From contig CANQQJ010000009.1 of NCBI GenBank assembly GCA_947625905.1, positions 1 to 64,000 of the forward strand: a DNA stretch of 64,000 nt, in the 5' to 3' direction. The notes beneath the pieces are model-generated. The model saw nothing but the letters and a program-made list of their open reading frames with translations, ran no database searches and was not told the DNA's origin. This DNA is from an uncultured Clostridia bacterium (GTDB lineage Bacteria > Bacillota > Clostridia > Monoglobales > Monoglobaceae). The position numbers and the translations under genes are program-made. Shown here piece by piece: positions 17,427-25,597 of the stretch (the stretch's first letter is position 1; each line of letters starts with the position of its first letter).

Positions 17427-18052
17427 AATTTCCGCGCCTTTTCTTTAAGCACCGCGGCGGCGGCTTTAGGGTCGCTTGCCACCATGATGCAGGACACCAC
17501 GGCCACGCCGTCTATCCCGGTGCCGCTCAGCTTTTCGATATTTTCGGTATTGATGCCGCCTATGCCCACGATCGGTATTTTTACCGCCCCGCGGACCTTG
17601 CACAGCGTGTCGATACCCACGTTCTCGGCGTCGTCCTTGGTCGCAGTGGGGAAAACCGCGCCCACGCCAAGATAGTCTGCGCCGCTTTTCTCGGCCTTAA
17701 GCGCTTCCTCTACCGTGCCCGCCGAAACTCCGATTATTTTATTATCGCCCAATATCCGCCGCGCCGCGTCTATCGGAATGTCGCTCTGGCCTATGTGCAC
17801 GCCGTCGGCGTCCGCGGCCAGCGCGATGTCGGCCCTGTCGTTTATCAAAAGCGGAACGTTCCTGCCGGCGCAGAGCTTTTTCAGCGCCGCCGCCTCCTCA
17901 AAAAACGCTCTTGATGATATGTCCTTTTCGCGCAGCTGGATAAGCGTCGCTCCGCCGTCTATCGCCTTTTCGCACACGTCGAGCAGGTTTTCTCTCGGGC
18001 ACATGCCCGTGTCTGTTACCAAGTATACGCTGTAGTCAATTTTATTTTTCAT
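17423..18052 (-). CDS. thiE: Thiamine-phosphate synthase
   Basis: A 209-residue TIM-barrel enzyme that joins HMP-pyrophosphate and thiazole-phosphate to thiamine monophosphate. Visible family signatures are QLREKDI near residue 40, LLINDRADIAL, ADGVHIGQSD, IGVSAGTVEEA, DYLGVGAVFPT and VGIGGI. The length is normal. It begins 4 bp after thiM and overlaps the HAD phosphatase at its 3' end, which shows tight translational coupling in the thi operon. Confidence 0.96.
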   Translation of the reverse strand: MKNKIDYSVYLVTDTGMCPRENLLDVCEKAIDGGATLIQLREKDISSRAFFEEAAALKKLCAGRNVPLLINDRADIALAADADGVHIGQSDIPIDAARRILGDNKIIGVSAGTVEEALKAEKSGADYLGVGAVFPTATKDDAENVGIDTLCKVRGAVKIPIVGIGGINTENIEKLSGTGIDGVAVVSCIMVASDPKAAAAVLKEKARKL

Positions 18053-18056
18053 AATA

Positions 18057-18899
18057 TCAGTCCTCGATTATTTTCGCTCTTTTTATAAAGTCCTCGTCGC
18101 TCATCAGGTAAATATAGTCAAACAGCTTGACCTTAAAGGTGCCGATGCCCGCCTCGTTTTCCGCCGTGTATTCATGCGCCTGCTCGCCCGCGATTCCCAG
18201 CATAACGACCGCCGCTGCCGCCGCCGTGAACGGATCGCCCGCTGCCGCCATGGCTCCGGTCATAGCCGAGCACATGCAGCCCGTTCCGGTCACACCGCAG
18301 AGCATTTCGTGGCCGTTTTTGACATAGCACACTCTGCCGTCGGGCGCGGCTATCACGTCGATTGCGCCCGTGGCGCACACCACGCTTCCGGTCTTTTCGG
18401 CAAGGGACTTAACCAGCTCCCCGAACTCGCCTCGGTTCTCGTCGGTCACCTCGTCGTCGCTTGAGGCGTCAACGCCGCGGCTCTCGATCGAGCCGCCGCA
18501 CAGGGTGCGTATCTCGGACATATTTCCGCGAATGATGTCGGGCCTCGCGAGCTCGATCATCTCGGCGCAAACCCTGTCGCGCAGCTTTGAGGCGCCCGCG
18601 CCCACAGGGTCGAGGATTATCGGCTTGCCCTGCTCTTTGGCCGCCTTCGCAGCGGATCTCATCGCCGCCAGATACGGCTCGTCCAAAAGGCCGAGGTTCA
18701 TCACCAGCGCGCCCGAGACCGCCATGATCTCCGCCATCTCGCATTCTATCTCGGCCATTATCGGCGACGCGCCCATTGCCAGCAGCATGTTGGCGCAGTC
18801 GTTTATCGTCACGCGGTTAGTCAGACACTCCACGATCGGTTTCTTTTGCTTCATGTTGTTCACAAGGTCGATTATTGATTTTAGGATCTCGTTCGTCAT
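18057..18899 (-). CDS. thiM: Hydroxyethylthiazole kinase
   Basis: A 280-residue ribokinase-like enzyme that phosphorylates salvaged hydroxyethylthiazole. It has the expected N-terminal region (CLTNRVTINDCANMLLA), ILDPVGAGAS, IIRGNMSEI and the catalytic GVTGTGCMCSAM near residue 205. Its presence, with no thiazole-synthesis genes (thiG, thiF, thiS, thiH) in the operon, indicates that the thiazole half is obtained by salvage. Confidence 0.96.
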   Translation of the reverse strand: MTNEILKSIIDLVNNMKQKKPIVECLTNRVTINDCANMLLAMGASPIMAEIECEMAEIMAVSGALVMNLGLLDEPYLAAMRSAAKAAKEQGKPIILDPVGAGASKLRDRVCAEMIELARPDIIRGNMSEIRTLCGGSIESRGVDASSDDEVTDENRGEFGELVKSLAEKTGSVVCATGAIDVIAAPDGRVCYVKNGHEMLCGVTGTGCMCSAMTGAMAAAGDPFTAAAAAVVMLGIAGEQAHEYTAENEAGIGTFKVKLFDYIYLMSDEDFIKRAKIIED

Positions 18900-18905
18900 G
18901 GTTAT

Positions 18906-19736
18906 TTACTCCTTTTCTTTCACTATAAATGTAGTCTCAACGTTAGGCTCCGAGGTTTTCCACAGGCTGTAAAAATGGTGTATCGGGCCGTGGCCGCCGA
19001 GCTTCGGGGCGTTCGCGATACCGGTCTCGATATACTTCTTTGCCTCGCCAACCGCCATGACCGCGTCCATTCCGCGCGCCATGTTCGCGCATATCGCCGA
19101 CGACAGCGTGCAGCCCGTTCCGTGGGTGCTTTTTGAGTTTATCCGCTTGCCCTCGAATATCGTCATGGTCCTGCCGTTATAGAGCAGATCGTCCGAGCTT
19201 GAGCGCAGGTGCCCGCCCTTTATCAGCACGTACGCGGGGCCCATGTCGCCTATTATCTGCGCCGCCTTGCCCATGTCCTGTATGGTCCTGATCTTTATTC
19301 CGCTCATCGCCTCGGCCTCGGGGATATTGGGCGTGACCATGCGCGCCACGGGAAGGATGCGCCCTATCAGAACTTCCTCGGCGCCGCCCGTCGTAAGCTC
19401 GGAGCCCGAGGTCGAAACCATAACGGGATCGACGATCACGAGCTTCGGCTTATATTCATCCAGTATATCGGCGACCGCCTCGGCCGCCTCCCGGCTGCCC
19501 AGCATTCCGATCTTCACGCCGTCGATCGGTATGTCGTCAAACACAGCTTTGGCCTGCGCTTTTATGATATCGGGACTTAACTGCTCGATGCCGAAAACGC
19601 CCTTCGTATTCTGGGCGGTGACGGCGGTGATAACGCTCATTCCGTAGCCGCCGTGAGCCGCGAAGGTTTTAAGGTCGGCCTGTATGCCCGCTCCGCCGCA
19701 GGAGTCGGAGCCCGCGACAGTCAATAAGTTCTTCAT
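18906..19736 (-). CDS. thiD: HMP/HMP-phosphate kinase
   Basis: A 276-residue ribokinase-fold enzyme that phosphorylates hydroxymethylpyrimidine twice. Signatures are AGSDSCGGAGIQADLKTF at the N-terminus, IVDPVMVSTSG, TPNIPEAEAMSG and the catalytic GTGCTLSSAI. It lies 10 bp downstream of thiC and 6 bp upstream of thiM. The C-terminus is slightly longer than usual (residues after HHFYSLWK). Confidence 0.96.
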   Translation of the reverse strand: MKNLLTVAGSDSCGGAGIQADLKTFAAHGGYGMSVITAVTAQNTKGVFGIEQLSPDIIKAQAKAVFDDIPIDGVKIGMLGSREAAEAVADILDEYKPKLVIVDPVMVSTSGSELTTGGAEEVLIGRILPVARMVTPNIPEAEAMSGIKIRTIQDMGKAAQIIGDMGPAYVLIKGGHLRSSSDDLLYNGRTMTIFEGKRINSKSTHGTGCTLSSAICANMARGMDAVMAVGEAKKYIETGIANAPKLGGHGPIHHFYSLWKTSEPNVETTFIVKEKE

Positions 19737-19746
19737 AACGCGCCTC

Positions 19747-21048
19747 CTATATTCCTATATCCTCGCCGCCCAGGATCTTGTTCATGTTCTTGACGGCGCA
19801 CTGCTCGCCGCACATGGTGCAGGTGTTTTCCTCGCGGGGCTTGGAGCTCGCTCTGTACGCCCTGGGTTTTTCGGACTCAAGGGCCAGATCGAACATTTTG
19901 TCCCAATCTATCTCGCGTCTGGCGTCGGCCATTTTGTTGTCCCAGTCCATCGCGCCCTTGACACCTTTGGCAATGTCGGCCGCGTGAGCCGCTATGCGGG
20001 AGGCGATTATGCCCTCGCGCATGTCGTCAAGGTCGGGCAGGCGGAGATGCTCGGCGGGCGTCACATAGCACAAAAAGTCGGCTCCGTTCGCCGCGGCTAT
20101 CGCGCCGCCTATCGCGGACGTGATATGGTCGTAGCCCGGCGCCACGTCGGTCACCAGAGGACCGAGCACATAAAACGGCGCTCCGTGGCACAGCCGCTTT
20201 TCCATTATCATGTTGGCGGCGATCTGGTTCATCGCCATGTGGCCGGGGCCCTCGACCATCACCTGAACGTCATGCTCCCAAGCGCGCTTGGTAAGCTCGC
20301 CCAGCACGATAAGCTCCGAGATCTGAGCCGGGTCGCTGGCGTCGTCAAGACAGCCGGGACGGCAGGCGTCGCCGAGGCTTATGGTAACGTCGTGCTCGCG
20401 GAATATCTCCATGACCTCATCATAGTATTCATAAAACGGGTTTTCGTTTCCGGTCATCTCCATCCACGCGAACAGCAGAGCTCCGCCCCGCGATACGATG
20501 TTCATTCTGCGGCGGTTGTTTTTGACCTTCTCGGCGGTGGCGCGGTTGATGCCCGCGTGTATCGTCATAAAATCGACTCCGTCCTCCGCGTGCTGCCGAA
20601 CCACGCGCATAAAGTCGTCCTTGGTGATGTCCTTCAGCTTTTTCTCACAGTAGCCTATCGCGTCGTAAACCGGCACGGTGCCCAGCATGGCGGTGGATAT
20701 GTCGAGTATCCTGCGGCGCATCTCGCGGGTCTTGCCGTAGTTCGAAAGGTCCATGATCGCCTCGGCCTTCATGTCGATGGCGGTGCGCACCTTGTTGAGC
20801 TCAAGCTCGATATCCGCCGCGTCCCTCGAGATGCCCAGATTCACGTTGATCTTGGTCCTGAGCCCCTCGCCTATGCCCTCGGGCGAGAGCGTTTCGTGGT
20901 GCTTGTTGGCGGGTATGACCACAGTGCCCGCGGCGACCTTTTCCAAAAGTTCGTTTATGTCTGTGTTCTCCTTGGCCGCGACAATCTCCATTTCGGGAGT
21001 AACGATCCCTTTTTTCGCCGCGTCCATCTGCGTTGTGTAACTGCTCAT
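19747..21048 (-). CDS. thiC: Phosphomethylpyrimidine synthase
   Basis: A 433-residue radical SAM enzyme that converts AIR to HMP phosphate. The start at 21048 ([11 protein letters not shown]) has GGAAGGAG upstream; an 18-residue upstream extension in the open frame is in the leader. Family blocks are seen ([43 protein letters not shown], GDxx-type AIGGA), and the C-terminal cluster motif CTMCGEQC (CxxCxxxxC) binds the 4Fe-4S cluster. It is the first gene after the TPP riboswitch. Confidence 0.97.
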   Translation of the reverse strand: MSSYTTQMDAAKKGIVTPEMEIVAAKENTDINELLEKVAAGTVVIPANKHHETLSPEGIGEGLRTKINVNLGISRDAADIELELNKVRTAIDMKAEAIMDLSNYGKTREMRRRILDISTAMLGTVPVYDAIGYCEKKLKDITKDDFMRVVRQHAEDGVDFMTIHAGINRATAEKVKNNRRRMNIVSRGGALLFAWMEMTGNENPFYEYYDEVMEIFREHDVTISLGDACRPGCLDDASDPAQISELIVLGELTKRAWEHDVQVMVEGPGHMAMNQIAANMIMEKRLCHGAPFYVLGPLVTDVAPGYDHITSAIGGAIAAANGADFLCYVTPAEHLRLPDLDDMREGIIASRIAAHAADIAKGVKGAMDWDNKMADARREIDWDKMFDLALESEKPRAYRASSKPREENTCTMCGEQCAVKNMNKILGGEDIGI

Positions 21049-21118
21049 TTTAAAAACTCCTTCCGAAAAATAAAGCGCTTGCCGTGTTCGAGGCAAGCAC
21101 AAATAAATTATCTGAAAT

Positions 21119-21207
21119 ATCCATGCTTTCCTACGCCGGTGTTAACCGTCAGGTTCAAAGGGTCAGGCTCGGCCTATCTCAACCGCCCGCGGCGGTCCCC
21201 CCAGCAG
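21119..21207 (-). promoter_or_regulatory. TPP riboswitch controlling thiC-thiD-thiM-thiE-HAD
   Basis: The minus-strand leader contains the THI-box core: GGTTGAGAT, then ACCCTTTGAACCTGA, then GGTTAACACCGGCGTAGGAA with the terminal GCATGG. These are the conserved pyrimidine-sensor and pyrophosphate-sensor helices of the TPP aptamer. No clear separate terminator stem was found before thiC, so control of translation start or a terminator overlapping the 3' stem are both possible. Confidence 0.95.
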
Positions 21208-21212
21208 ATACT

Positions 21213-21241
21213 ATTATAACCCAAGATATTCCCCAATGCAA
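21213..21241 (-). promoter_or_regulatory. Promoter of the thi operon
   Basis: On the minus strand TTGCAT (21241-21236) and TATAAT (21218-21213) are 17 bp apart, directly upstream of the riboswitch. The -10 box is perfect and the -35 box is weak. Confidence 0.7.
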
Positions 21242-21300
21242 GAGTTTTATTGAGAAATTTTAATAAATTTACCGCGCCGCTAAACAGACAAACGAAAATC

Positions 21301-21333
21301 AAAAAAAGCACCTAATATTTCATAGGTGCTTTA
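21301..21333 (-). terminator. Intrinsic terminator of the small RNA
   Basis: Minus strand: a 9-bp stem AAGCACCTA/TAGGTGCTT with an 8-nt loop followed by TTTTTT. Confidence 0.88.
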
Positions 21334-21453
21334 TTGACATAAGCCGGGCTTTGGCGGGCGTCGCCTCTCCCGCATCTCTCGGGATTTCGTCCCTGTCATA
21401 CCGTCGGCGCGTGGTCGCAACGAAATTTACCACCTCAAAGCCCTCTTTAGCTT
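21301..21453 (-). ncRNA. Unidentified structured small RNA, about 150 nt
   Basis: A free-standing transcription unit with no open frame. The predicted RNA folds with an outer stem (TAAGC with GCTTA, then GGGCTTTG with CAAAGCCC), a GTGGT/ACCAC hairpin near the 5' side, a GGGA/TCCC hairpin, and a GCGCC/GGCG pairing between them. It has its own consensus promoter and ends in an intrinsic terminator. It lacks the SRP-RNA GGAAGG core, does not have the length of RNase P or 6S RNA, and matches no riboswitch consensus I know. It ends 60 bp before the thi promoter, so it is not the thi leader. Confidence 0.7.
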
Positions 21454-21459
21454 ACTCAT

Positions 21460-21489
21460 ATTATATACCATCTTTTGTCGTTTTGTCAA
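21460..21489 (-). promoter_or_regulatory. Strong promoter of the small RNA
   Basis: TTGACA (21489-21484) and TATAAT (21465-21460) on the minus strand, both perfect, 18 bp apart. Initiation is expected near 21453. Confidence 0.85.
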
Positions 21490-21549
21490 CGTAGTGATTA
21501 GCGATTCGTGAATCAAAAAATACTAATTTTATTCAAATGAAAAAGTAGT

Positions 21550-21578
21550 TGAAAATTTATTTCGTATATGGTAAAATA
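21550..21578 (+). promoter_or_regulatory. Promoter upstream of a structured leader
   Basis: TTGAAA (21550-21555), 17-bp spacer, TAAAAT (21573-21578). Transcription would start near 21585, leaving a leader of about 130 nt before the GTG at 21714. Confidence 0.6.
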
Positions 21579-21599
21579 AATTTGTTATATTAAGAAAAA

Positions 21600-21690
21600 T
21601 TTTCGGGGGAGAGGGTCTCTGACCCGGCGCGGTGAAAAAGCCGGGGCCTCTATAGCGGCGCGCCAAGCCGTAAGGCGGTATTTAATCAGT
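21600..21690 (+). promoter_or_regulatory. Structured 5' leader, possible cis-regulatory RNA
   Basis: GC-rich, hairpin-forming RNA in an otherwise AT-rich region: GGGT/ACCC (21613-21625), CCGGC/GCCGG (21624-21644) enclosed by AGAGG/CCTCT (21610-21651), and a GCC-GTAA-GGC hairpin near 21667-21676. A linker then leads to the Shine-Dalgarno of the downstream gene. No known riboswitch consensus was recognised. Confidence 0.45.
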
Positions 21691-21713
21691 GATTACTAAA
21701 GGGGTGACGAAAA

Positions 21714-22142
21714 GTGGCAAGAAAGATCGTTAAAATTATTGCGGTTATTTTTGTGGCGGCTGTTCTTATTCATCTGGTTTTACATAGCATTTCATATCAT
21801 GAGGAAAACAATTATTCGGAAATACAGAACATACAGTATTCGAAATTTGTCAAAATCTCTATGGATAAAAAATTTGTGTCGGCTGATGATGTAAAACAAA
21901 TTGAAAATAAAATAAGACATATAAATTTCTATTATTCGAAAGAATCCGCACTACAGGAATCACCCACCTCTATATTGACAATAAATTACAAGGATGGTAA
22001 GAAAAAAGAGATTAATATTGCAGGCAATTGTGTTTTGATTGGAATGTTTAACAGTAATGGTGAATTTCAAACCGATAAGTCTGAAATTTATTATGTATCA
22101 TTGTTGGATATATGGTTGTTGGAGAAATGTATTTTTGGATGA
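21714..22142 (+). CDS. Small membrane-anchored protein of unknown function
   Basis: A 142-residue product starting at GTG, with AAGGGGTG about 7 nt upstream. One N-terminal membrane segment (VKIIAVIFVAAVLIHLVL) is followed by an extracytoplasmic domain with VSADDVKQIENKI, a TINYKDGKKKEI strand pair and WLLEKCIFG at the end. This strand-strand-helix pattern is seen in many small anchored proteins. The gene is AT-rich compared with its neighbours, which may indicate recent acquisition. No function can be proposed; the structured leader suggests it is regulated. Confidence 0.7.
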   Translation: MARKIVKIIAVIFVAAVLIHLVLHSISYHEENNYSEIQNIQYSKFVKISMDKKFVSADDVKQIENKIRHINFYYSKESALQESPTSILTINYKDGKKKEINIAGNCVLIGMFNSNGEFQTDKSEIYYVSLLDIWLLEKCIFG

Positions 22143-22203
22143 CAATCGCCGGAGTGAGGTAACGGTTACATTGTATTTATAAGTAGGTTAATATCAATAA
22201 ATA

Positions 22204-22235
22204 TAGAGGCAGAGCTGCTTGTTCTGCCTCTGTGG
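22204..22235 (+). terminator. Hairpin after the small membrane-protein gene
   Basis: A 9-bp perfect stem AGAGGCAGA/TCTGCCTCT with a 9-nt loop. The following sequence is GTGGTTAATAATT, so the U tract is poor; it is a probable but not ideal terminator. Confidence 0.5.
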
Positions 22236-22295
22236 TTAATAATTCCAAAAACATACTTAAAGTCGCTCGTTTTCTGTAATCATTTTGATTTGTTT

Positions 22296-22583
22296 TTATG
22301 CTACGGGAACGCTCCTATTGTAAAGCGTGTCCGGGCAAATATCAATTTCGTCGTTCCAATACACGCACATACGGTCTAATTTAACCTGTTTAAAAAATCC
22401 TATATTTTCAAGCGGCTTGTACATCGGATATTTAAACAAATCCTTAACGTCAAATTTTCTGCGCTCTCCGTTATTGAATGTAACAATCAGCTCAAAATCA
22501 TCCGCAGGAGTAACCGAAATTGCTCTCGGGCCAAAAGGCGCTCCGTAAATTATTTCGTCCATTTGCGAATTTAATTCCGGCAT
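22296..22583 (-). CDS. DUF2442-family protein
   Basis: A 95-residue protein with the DUF2442 pattern: ISVTPADDFELIVTFNNGERRKFDV, then LFKYPMYKPLEN, FFKQVKLD and VYWNDEIDICPDTLY. Members are often paired with DUF4160 proteins in toxin-antitoxin-like modules; no partner frame lies next to it here. It is convergent with the small membrane-protein gene and has a modest Shine-Dalgarno site (AAGG). Its role is unknown. Confidence 0.85.
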   Translation of the reverse strand: MPELNSQMDEIIYGAPFGPRAISVTPADDFELIVTFNNGERRKFDVKDLFKYPMYKPLENIGFFKQVKLDRMCVYWNDEIDICPDTLYNRSVPVA

Positions 22584-22717
22584 ACCAATCGCCTTGCTTT
22601 CTGTAATTATTTTAGCATAAGATTCAAAAAAATCAAGTTTTTAAACCGATTTTTTGTGCTTTTTCGTTGTTTTGTCAACATAGCGAACAGCGATTAGCAG
22701 AACAAATCAAAAATATA

Positions 22718-22746
22718 TTGACGGTATTTCCGTAATATGTTATACT
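22718..22746 (+). promoter_or_regulatory. Promoter of the carboxypeptidase-like/SLH-transglutaminase operon
   Basis: TTGACG (22718-22723), 17-bp spacer, TATACT (22741-22746), about 70 bp before the start codon at 22814. Confidence 0.75.
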
Positions 22747-22813
22747 TGTCATGTTTACATAACATAAAATATGCGGCGTTCGTGCCGCGACAAAAACGAG
22801 AGGAGCATAAGAA

Positions 22814-24103
22814 ATGAAAAAAAGGATAACTGCGGTTTTTTTGTCTGTTGTGTTGATATTGGTCCCTGTGTTATCGTGGGCCGACGGAGCCGCCGAGCAT
22901 ACCGCGCCGCTTGAGATCACAGCCCTTAACTCTTGCATAATGGACTATGACACGGGCGAGCTTTTGTACAAGAACGCCGAGGACGAACAGCTGCCTGTCG
23001 CATCGATTGCCAAAATGATGTCGGTCTATGTGGTTATGGACAAGATCAAATCGGGCGAACTGACGCTTGATACCGTTGTGCCAATAAGCCAAAATGTTTA
23101 TGAGCTTTCAAGAAACGAGAACTATAAAATGATGGCGAATCTTGAATATGACGAGACATACACGCTTGATGAAATGCTCGACATGATAATAATAGATTCA
23201 GCGGCGGCTTGCGTTACCGCGGTCGCGGAGCTTGTGTCGGGTAACGAGGCAGAGTTTGTTAAGCTCATGAACGCGAAGGCCGCCGAGATCGGCATAAACA
23301 GCGTTTTTCATAACGGAACCGGCGTTTGCCTGAATCCCGACACCGATAACGAGGAAAATTTGATGTCTGCCCGCGAAGTTGCGATAATGACAAGGCACAT
23401 GATACAGGATTATCCCGAGCTGCTTGATAGAACAAAGCGCGCGACGGTTGATTTTCACGGCGCGACATACGAGAATCTTAACAAGCTGTTTACAACATAT
23501 TATTACGAGGGCGCCGACGGATTTAAAAACGGCATGACCGACGCCTCGGGATATTGTATGTGCGGCACGGCTGAGCGGGGCGGGAAGCGTATTATAACCG
23601 TCGCCCTAAGGTGCGAGAACAATGACGCGCGCTTTACCGATTCGATCAGTATGTTTGATTACGCTTTTGACATGCTGGGCATTGAGAAGCCCGCGGCGAC
23701 GGCCGAGGCCGAGCCGAGAATAATTGTTGACGGAAATTTGGTTGAGTTCCCCGACCAGCAGCCGGTTATAATTGACGGACGGACCTTTGTTCCGGTCCGC
23801 GGCGTGCTTGAGACAATGGGCAAAAAAGTGGAATGGGACGAGGCGAGACAGGCTGTGACAATTTCCGATGATCTTATCACATTGGAGCTTGTTATAGGCA
23901 GCCCGACAATGTCCAACGCGGTCACCGACCCGGTATCGGGCGAGGTGTTCAAGTTCGACTCCGAGCTTGACGCGCCGCCGCGGGTAATAAACGACAGAAC
24001 ATGCCTGCCTATCCGCGCGGTTGCCGAGGGATTCGGAGTAAAGGTCGATTGGAACGACGAAAACCACACTGTTATAATTGATACGGGGGCTTCAACATGT
24101 TAA
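22814..24103 (+). CDS. D,D-carboxypeptidase-like protein (S11) with altered active site and stalk domain
   Basis: A 429-residue exported protein: signal peptide (to about SWADG), a penicillin-binding S11 domain (about 30-290) and a C-terminal pair of copper-amine-oxidase-N-like stalk repeats (VDGNLVEF, IDGRTFVPVRGVLE, INDRTCLPIRAVAE). The nucleophile motif Ser64-Ile-Ala-Lys67 is intact. The SxN motif reads Ser129-Ala-Ala131, and the KTG motif reads Lys238-Asn-Gly240. Loss of the Asn should impair catalysis, so it may be a weak enzyme, have changed specificity, or only bind wall peptides. The canonical paralogue in this window is dacF at 61359. It overlaps the next gene by 7 bp. Confidence 0.88.
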   Translation: MKKRITAVFLSVVLILVPVLSWADGAAEHTAPLEITALNSCIMDYDTGELLYKNAEDEQLPVASIAKMMSVYVVMDKIKSGELTLDTVVPISQNVYELSRNENYKMMANLEYDETYTLDEMLDMIIIDSAAACVTAVAELVSGNEAEFVKLMNAKAAEIGINSVFHNGTGVCLNPDTDNEENLMSAREVAIMTRHMIQDYPELLDRTKRATVDFHGATYENLNKLFTTYYYEGADGFKNGMTDASGYCMCGTAERGGKRIITVALRCENNDARFTDSISMFDYAFDMLGIEKPAATAEAEPRIIVDGNLVEFPDQQPVIIDGRTFVPVRGVLETMGKKVEWDEARQAVTISDDLITLELVIGSPTMSNAVTDPVSGEVFKFDSELDAPPRVINDRTCLPIRAVAEGFGVKVDWNDENHTVIIDTGASTC

Positions 24104-25419
24104 AAAAGTATATAAAAAGATTTATAAGCGGTATGGTTATCGGCGCGATGCTTGCTTCGGCGGGCGGCGCGTGCGTGTTTGCCGCGGAAGACGACGCCGC
24201 TGAATACACTTTGCAAAAAACGGAGCACACAAAATACATGTCGGGAACGAACGCCGCGGAATTTGAGCCGGAATCATATTTGACGCGCGCCGAGACCGCG
24301 CAGATAATTTATAATCTTCTCACCCTGAAACCGTCGATTTCGAAACGTTTTGATGACGTGAGCGACGGCGAGTGGTATTCCGAAGCGGTCAACGGTTTGT
24401 ATTCCGCGGGGATAATTCACGGAAAATACAGTGACAGCACCTATTTCCCAAACGATCTGATCAGCAGAGGCGAATTGGTGGAAATGCTGAGTTATTTCAG
24501 CGAAATGCCCGACAATCATTCCTCGGAAGCAAAATCGTTTGACGACGTGGCACCCGATAATCCGTTGTATGACTATATTACCGCGGCTGCCTCCGCGGGA
24601 TGGATCTCCGGATATGAGGACAACACCTTCAGACCCAATAACCCTCTTACACGTGCCGAGGCGGTGTGCGTGTTCAACCGAGTACTCATGCGCGCGCCCG
24701 ACGCCGATTATATAGCTTCGGCGGAAAACATGCCTTTGTTTATCGACGTGGATTGTGATATGTGGGCGTATGACAATATAATGGAAGCGGCGGTCTCACA
24801 TTCTTATGAAAAAACAGACCGCGAGATATGGACCGCTTTTGAAAAAGAATCGACCGGGCTTTCCGCGGGTCCGCATATATTCAATCATTATCTGTATTAT
24901 ATAGACGGGGAGACCGGCTGCTTTTTAAGGAATTGCGATATAAACGGATACACGCTTGATAAAAACGGCAGATACACTACGGGAAACGCGGAGCTTGACG
25001 ACTCTCTTCGCGCGGTAACGTCGGAGCTTTGCACCAACGAGGCGGGAAGCGAGGAAAATCTCAGAAAAGTTTATGATTACGTGAGAGATAATTTTGTCTA
25101 CCAGGCGAGAGCGCACGTCGCTCGGGGCGCCTCGGGCTGGGAGCTTGAATACGCGGTTCCGATGATGCGCACTCATTACGGCAATTGCTACAGCTGGGCG
25201 GCGGTGTTTATGTACCTTGCCCGAAATGTCGGATTTGAGGCCTATTGCAGAAGTGGTGCCGTTGGCGCCAAAGTTGAGGACCACGGATGGACGGAGATCA
25301 TGTTTGACGGCGAGTGGCTGATTTTTGACCCCGAGCTCGAAAACGCCAATCACCAAAGATGGTCGTTTTATAAACTTTCATACGATAACGACTTTAAAAA
25401 ATATTACAAATACGAATGA
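24097..25419 (+). CDS. SLH-domain protein with transglutaminase-like domain
   Basis: A 440-residue exported protein. After the signal peptide there are three SLH repeats (about 45-215; e.g. YLTRAETAQIIYNL, FFPNDLISRGELVE-like, NPLTRAEAVCVFNR) that would anchor it at the wall. The C-terminal domain is transglutaminase/protease-like, with the catalytic Cys in GNCYSW (about 364), His in EDHGWTEI (about 396) and Asp in IFDPE (about 411). It could process or cross-link surface proteins or wall peptides. It is translationally coupled to the carboxypeptidase-like gene upstream, which suggests a shared task at the wall. Confidence 0.88.
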   Translation: MLKKYIKRFISGMVIGAMLASAGGACVFAAEDDAAEYTLQKTEHTKYMSGTNAAEFEPESYLTRAETAQIIYNLLTLKPSISKRFDDVSDGEWYSEAVNGLYSAGIIHGKYSDSTYFPNDLISRGELVEMLSYFSEMPDNHSSEAKSFDDVAPDNPLYDYITAAASAGWISGYEDNTFRPNNPLTRAEAVCVFNRVLMRAPDADYIASAENMPLFIDVDCDMWAYDNIMEAAVSHSYEKTDREIWTAFEKESTGLSAGPHIFNHYLYYIDGETGCFLRNCDINGYTLDKNGRYTTGNAELDDSLRAVTSELCTNEAGSEENLRKVYDYVRDNFVYQARAHVARGASGWELEYAVPMMRTHYGNCYSWAAVFMYLARNVGFEAYCRSGAVGAKVEDHGWTEIMFDGEWLIFDPELENANHQRWSFYKLSYDNDFKKYYKYE

Positions 25420-25433
25420 TAATAATGTATCTA

Positions 25434-25460
25434 AGGCCCGCTTATCGGCGGGTCTTTTTG
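25434..25460 (+). terminator. Intrinsic terminator
   Basis: CCCGC/GCGGG stem with a short ATC-containing loop followed by TCTTTTTG, 15 bp after the SLH-transglutaminase stop. Confidence 0.85.
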
Positions 25461-25530
25461 TGCCGTATTTTTACAAAATAATAAGGCAATACTAATATTT
25501 GGTTAACCTAATATTACAAAACGGTCAAAA

Positions 25531-25560
25531 TTGACACAAAGTGAAAAATCGTGATATAAT
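25531..25560 (+). promoter_or_regulatory. Promoter of the yfmF-yfmH-lgt operon
   Basis: TTGACA (25531-25536) and TATAAT (25555-25560), both perfect, 18 bp apart. Confidence 0.85.
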
Positions 25561-25597
25561 ATTATATTGAAATATTTATATGTAAAGGATGAAACAT

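Noticed and set aside
19684-21219. 511-codon plus-strand frame opposite thiC and the riboswitch
   Set aside because: It is antisense to thiC and runs through the TPP aptamer.
21301-21453. RNase P, SRP or 5S RNA
   Set aside because: AAAGCCCGGCTTA resembles the RNase P 3' end, but the unit is far too short and lacks other conserved blocks; the SRP GGAAGG core and 5S helices are missing.
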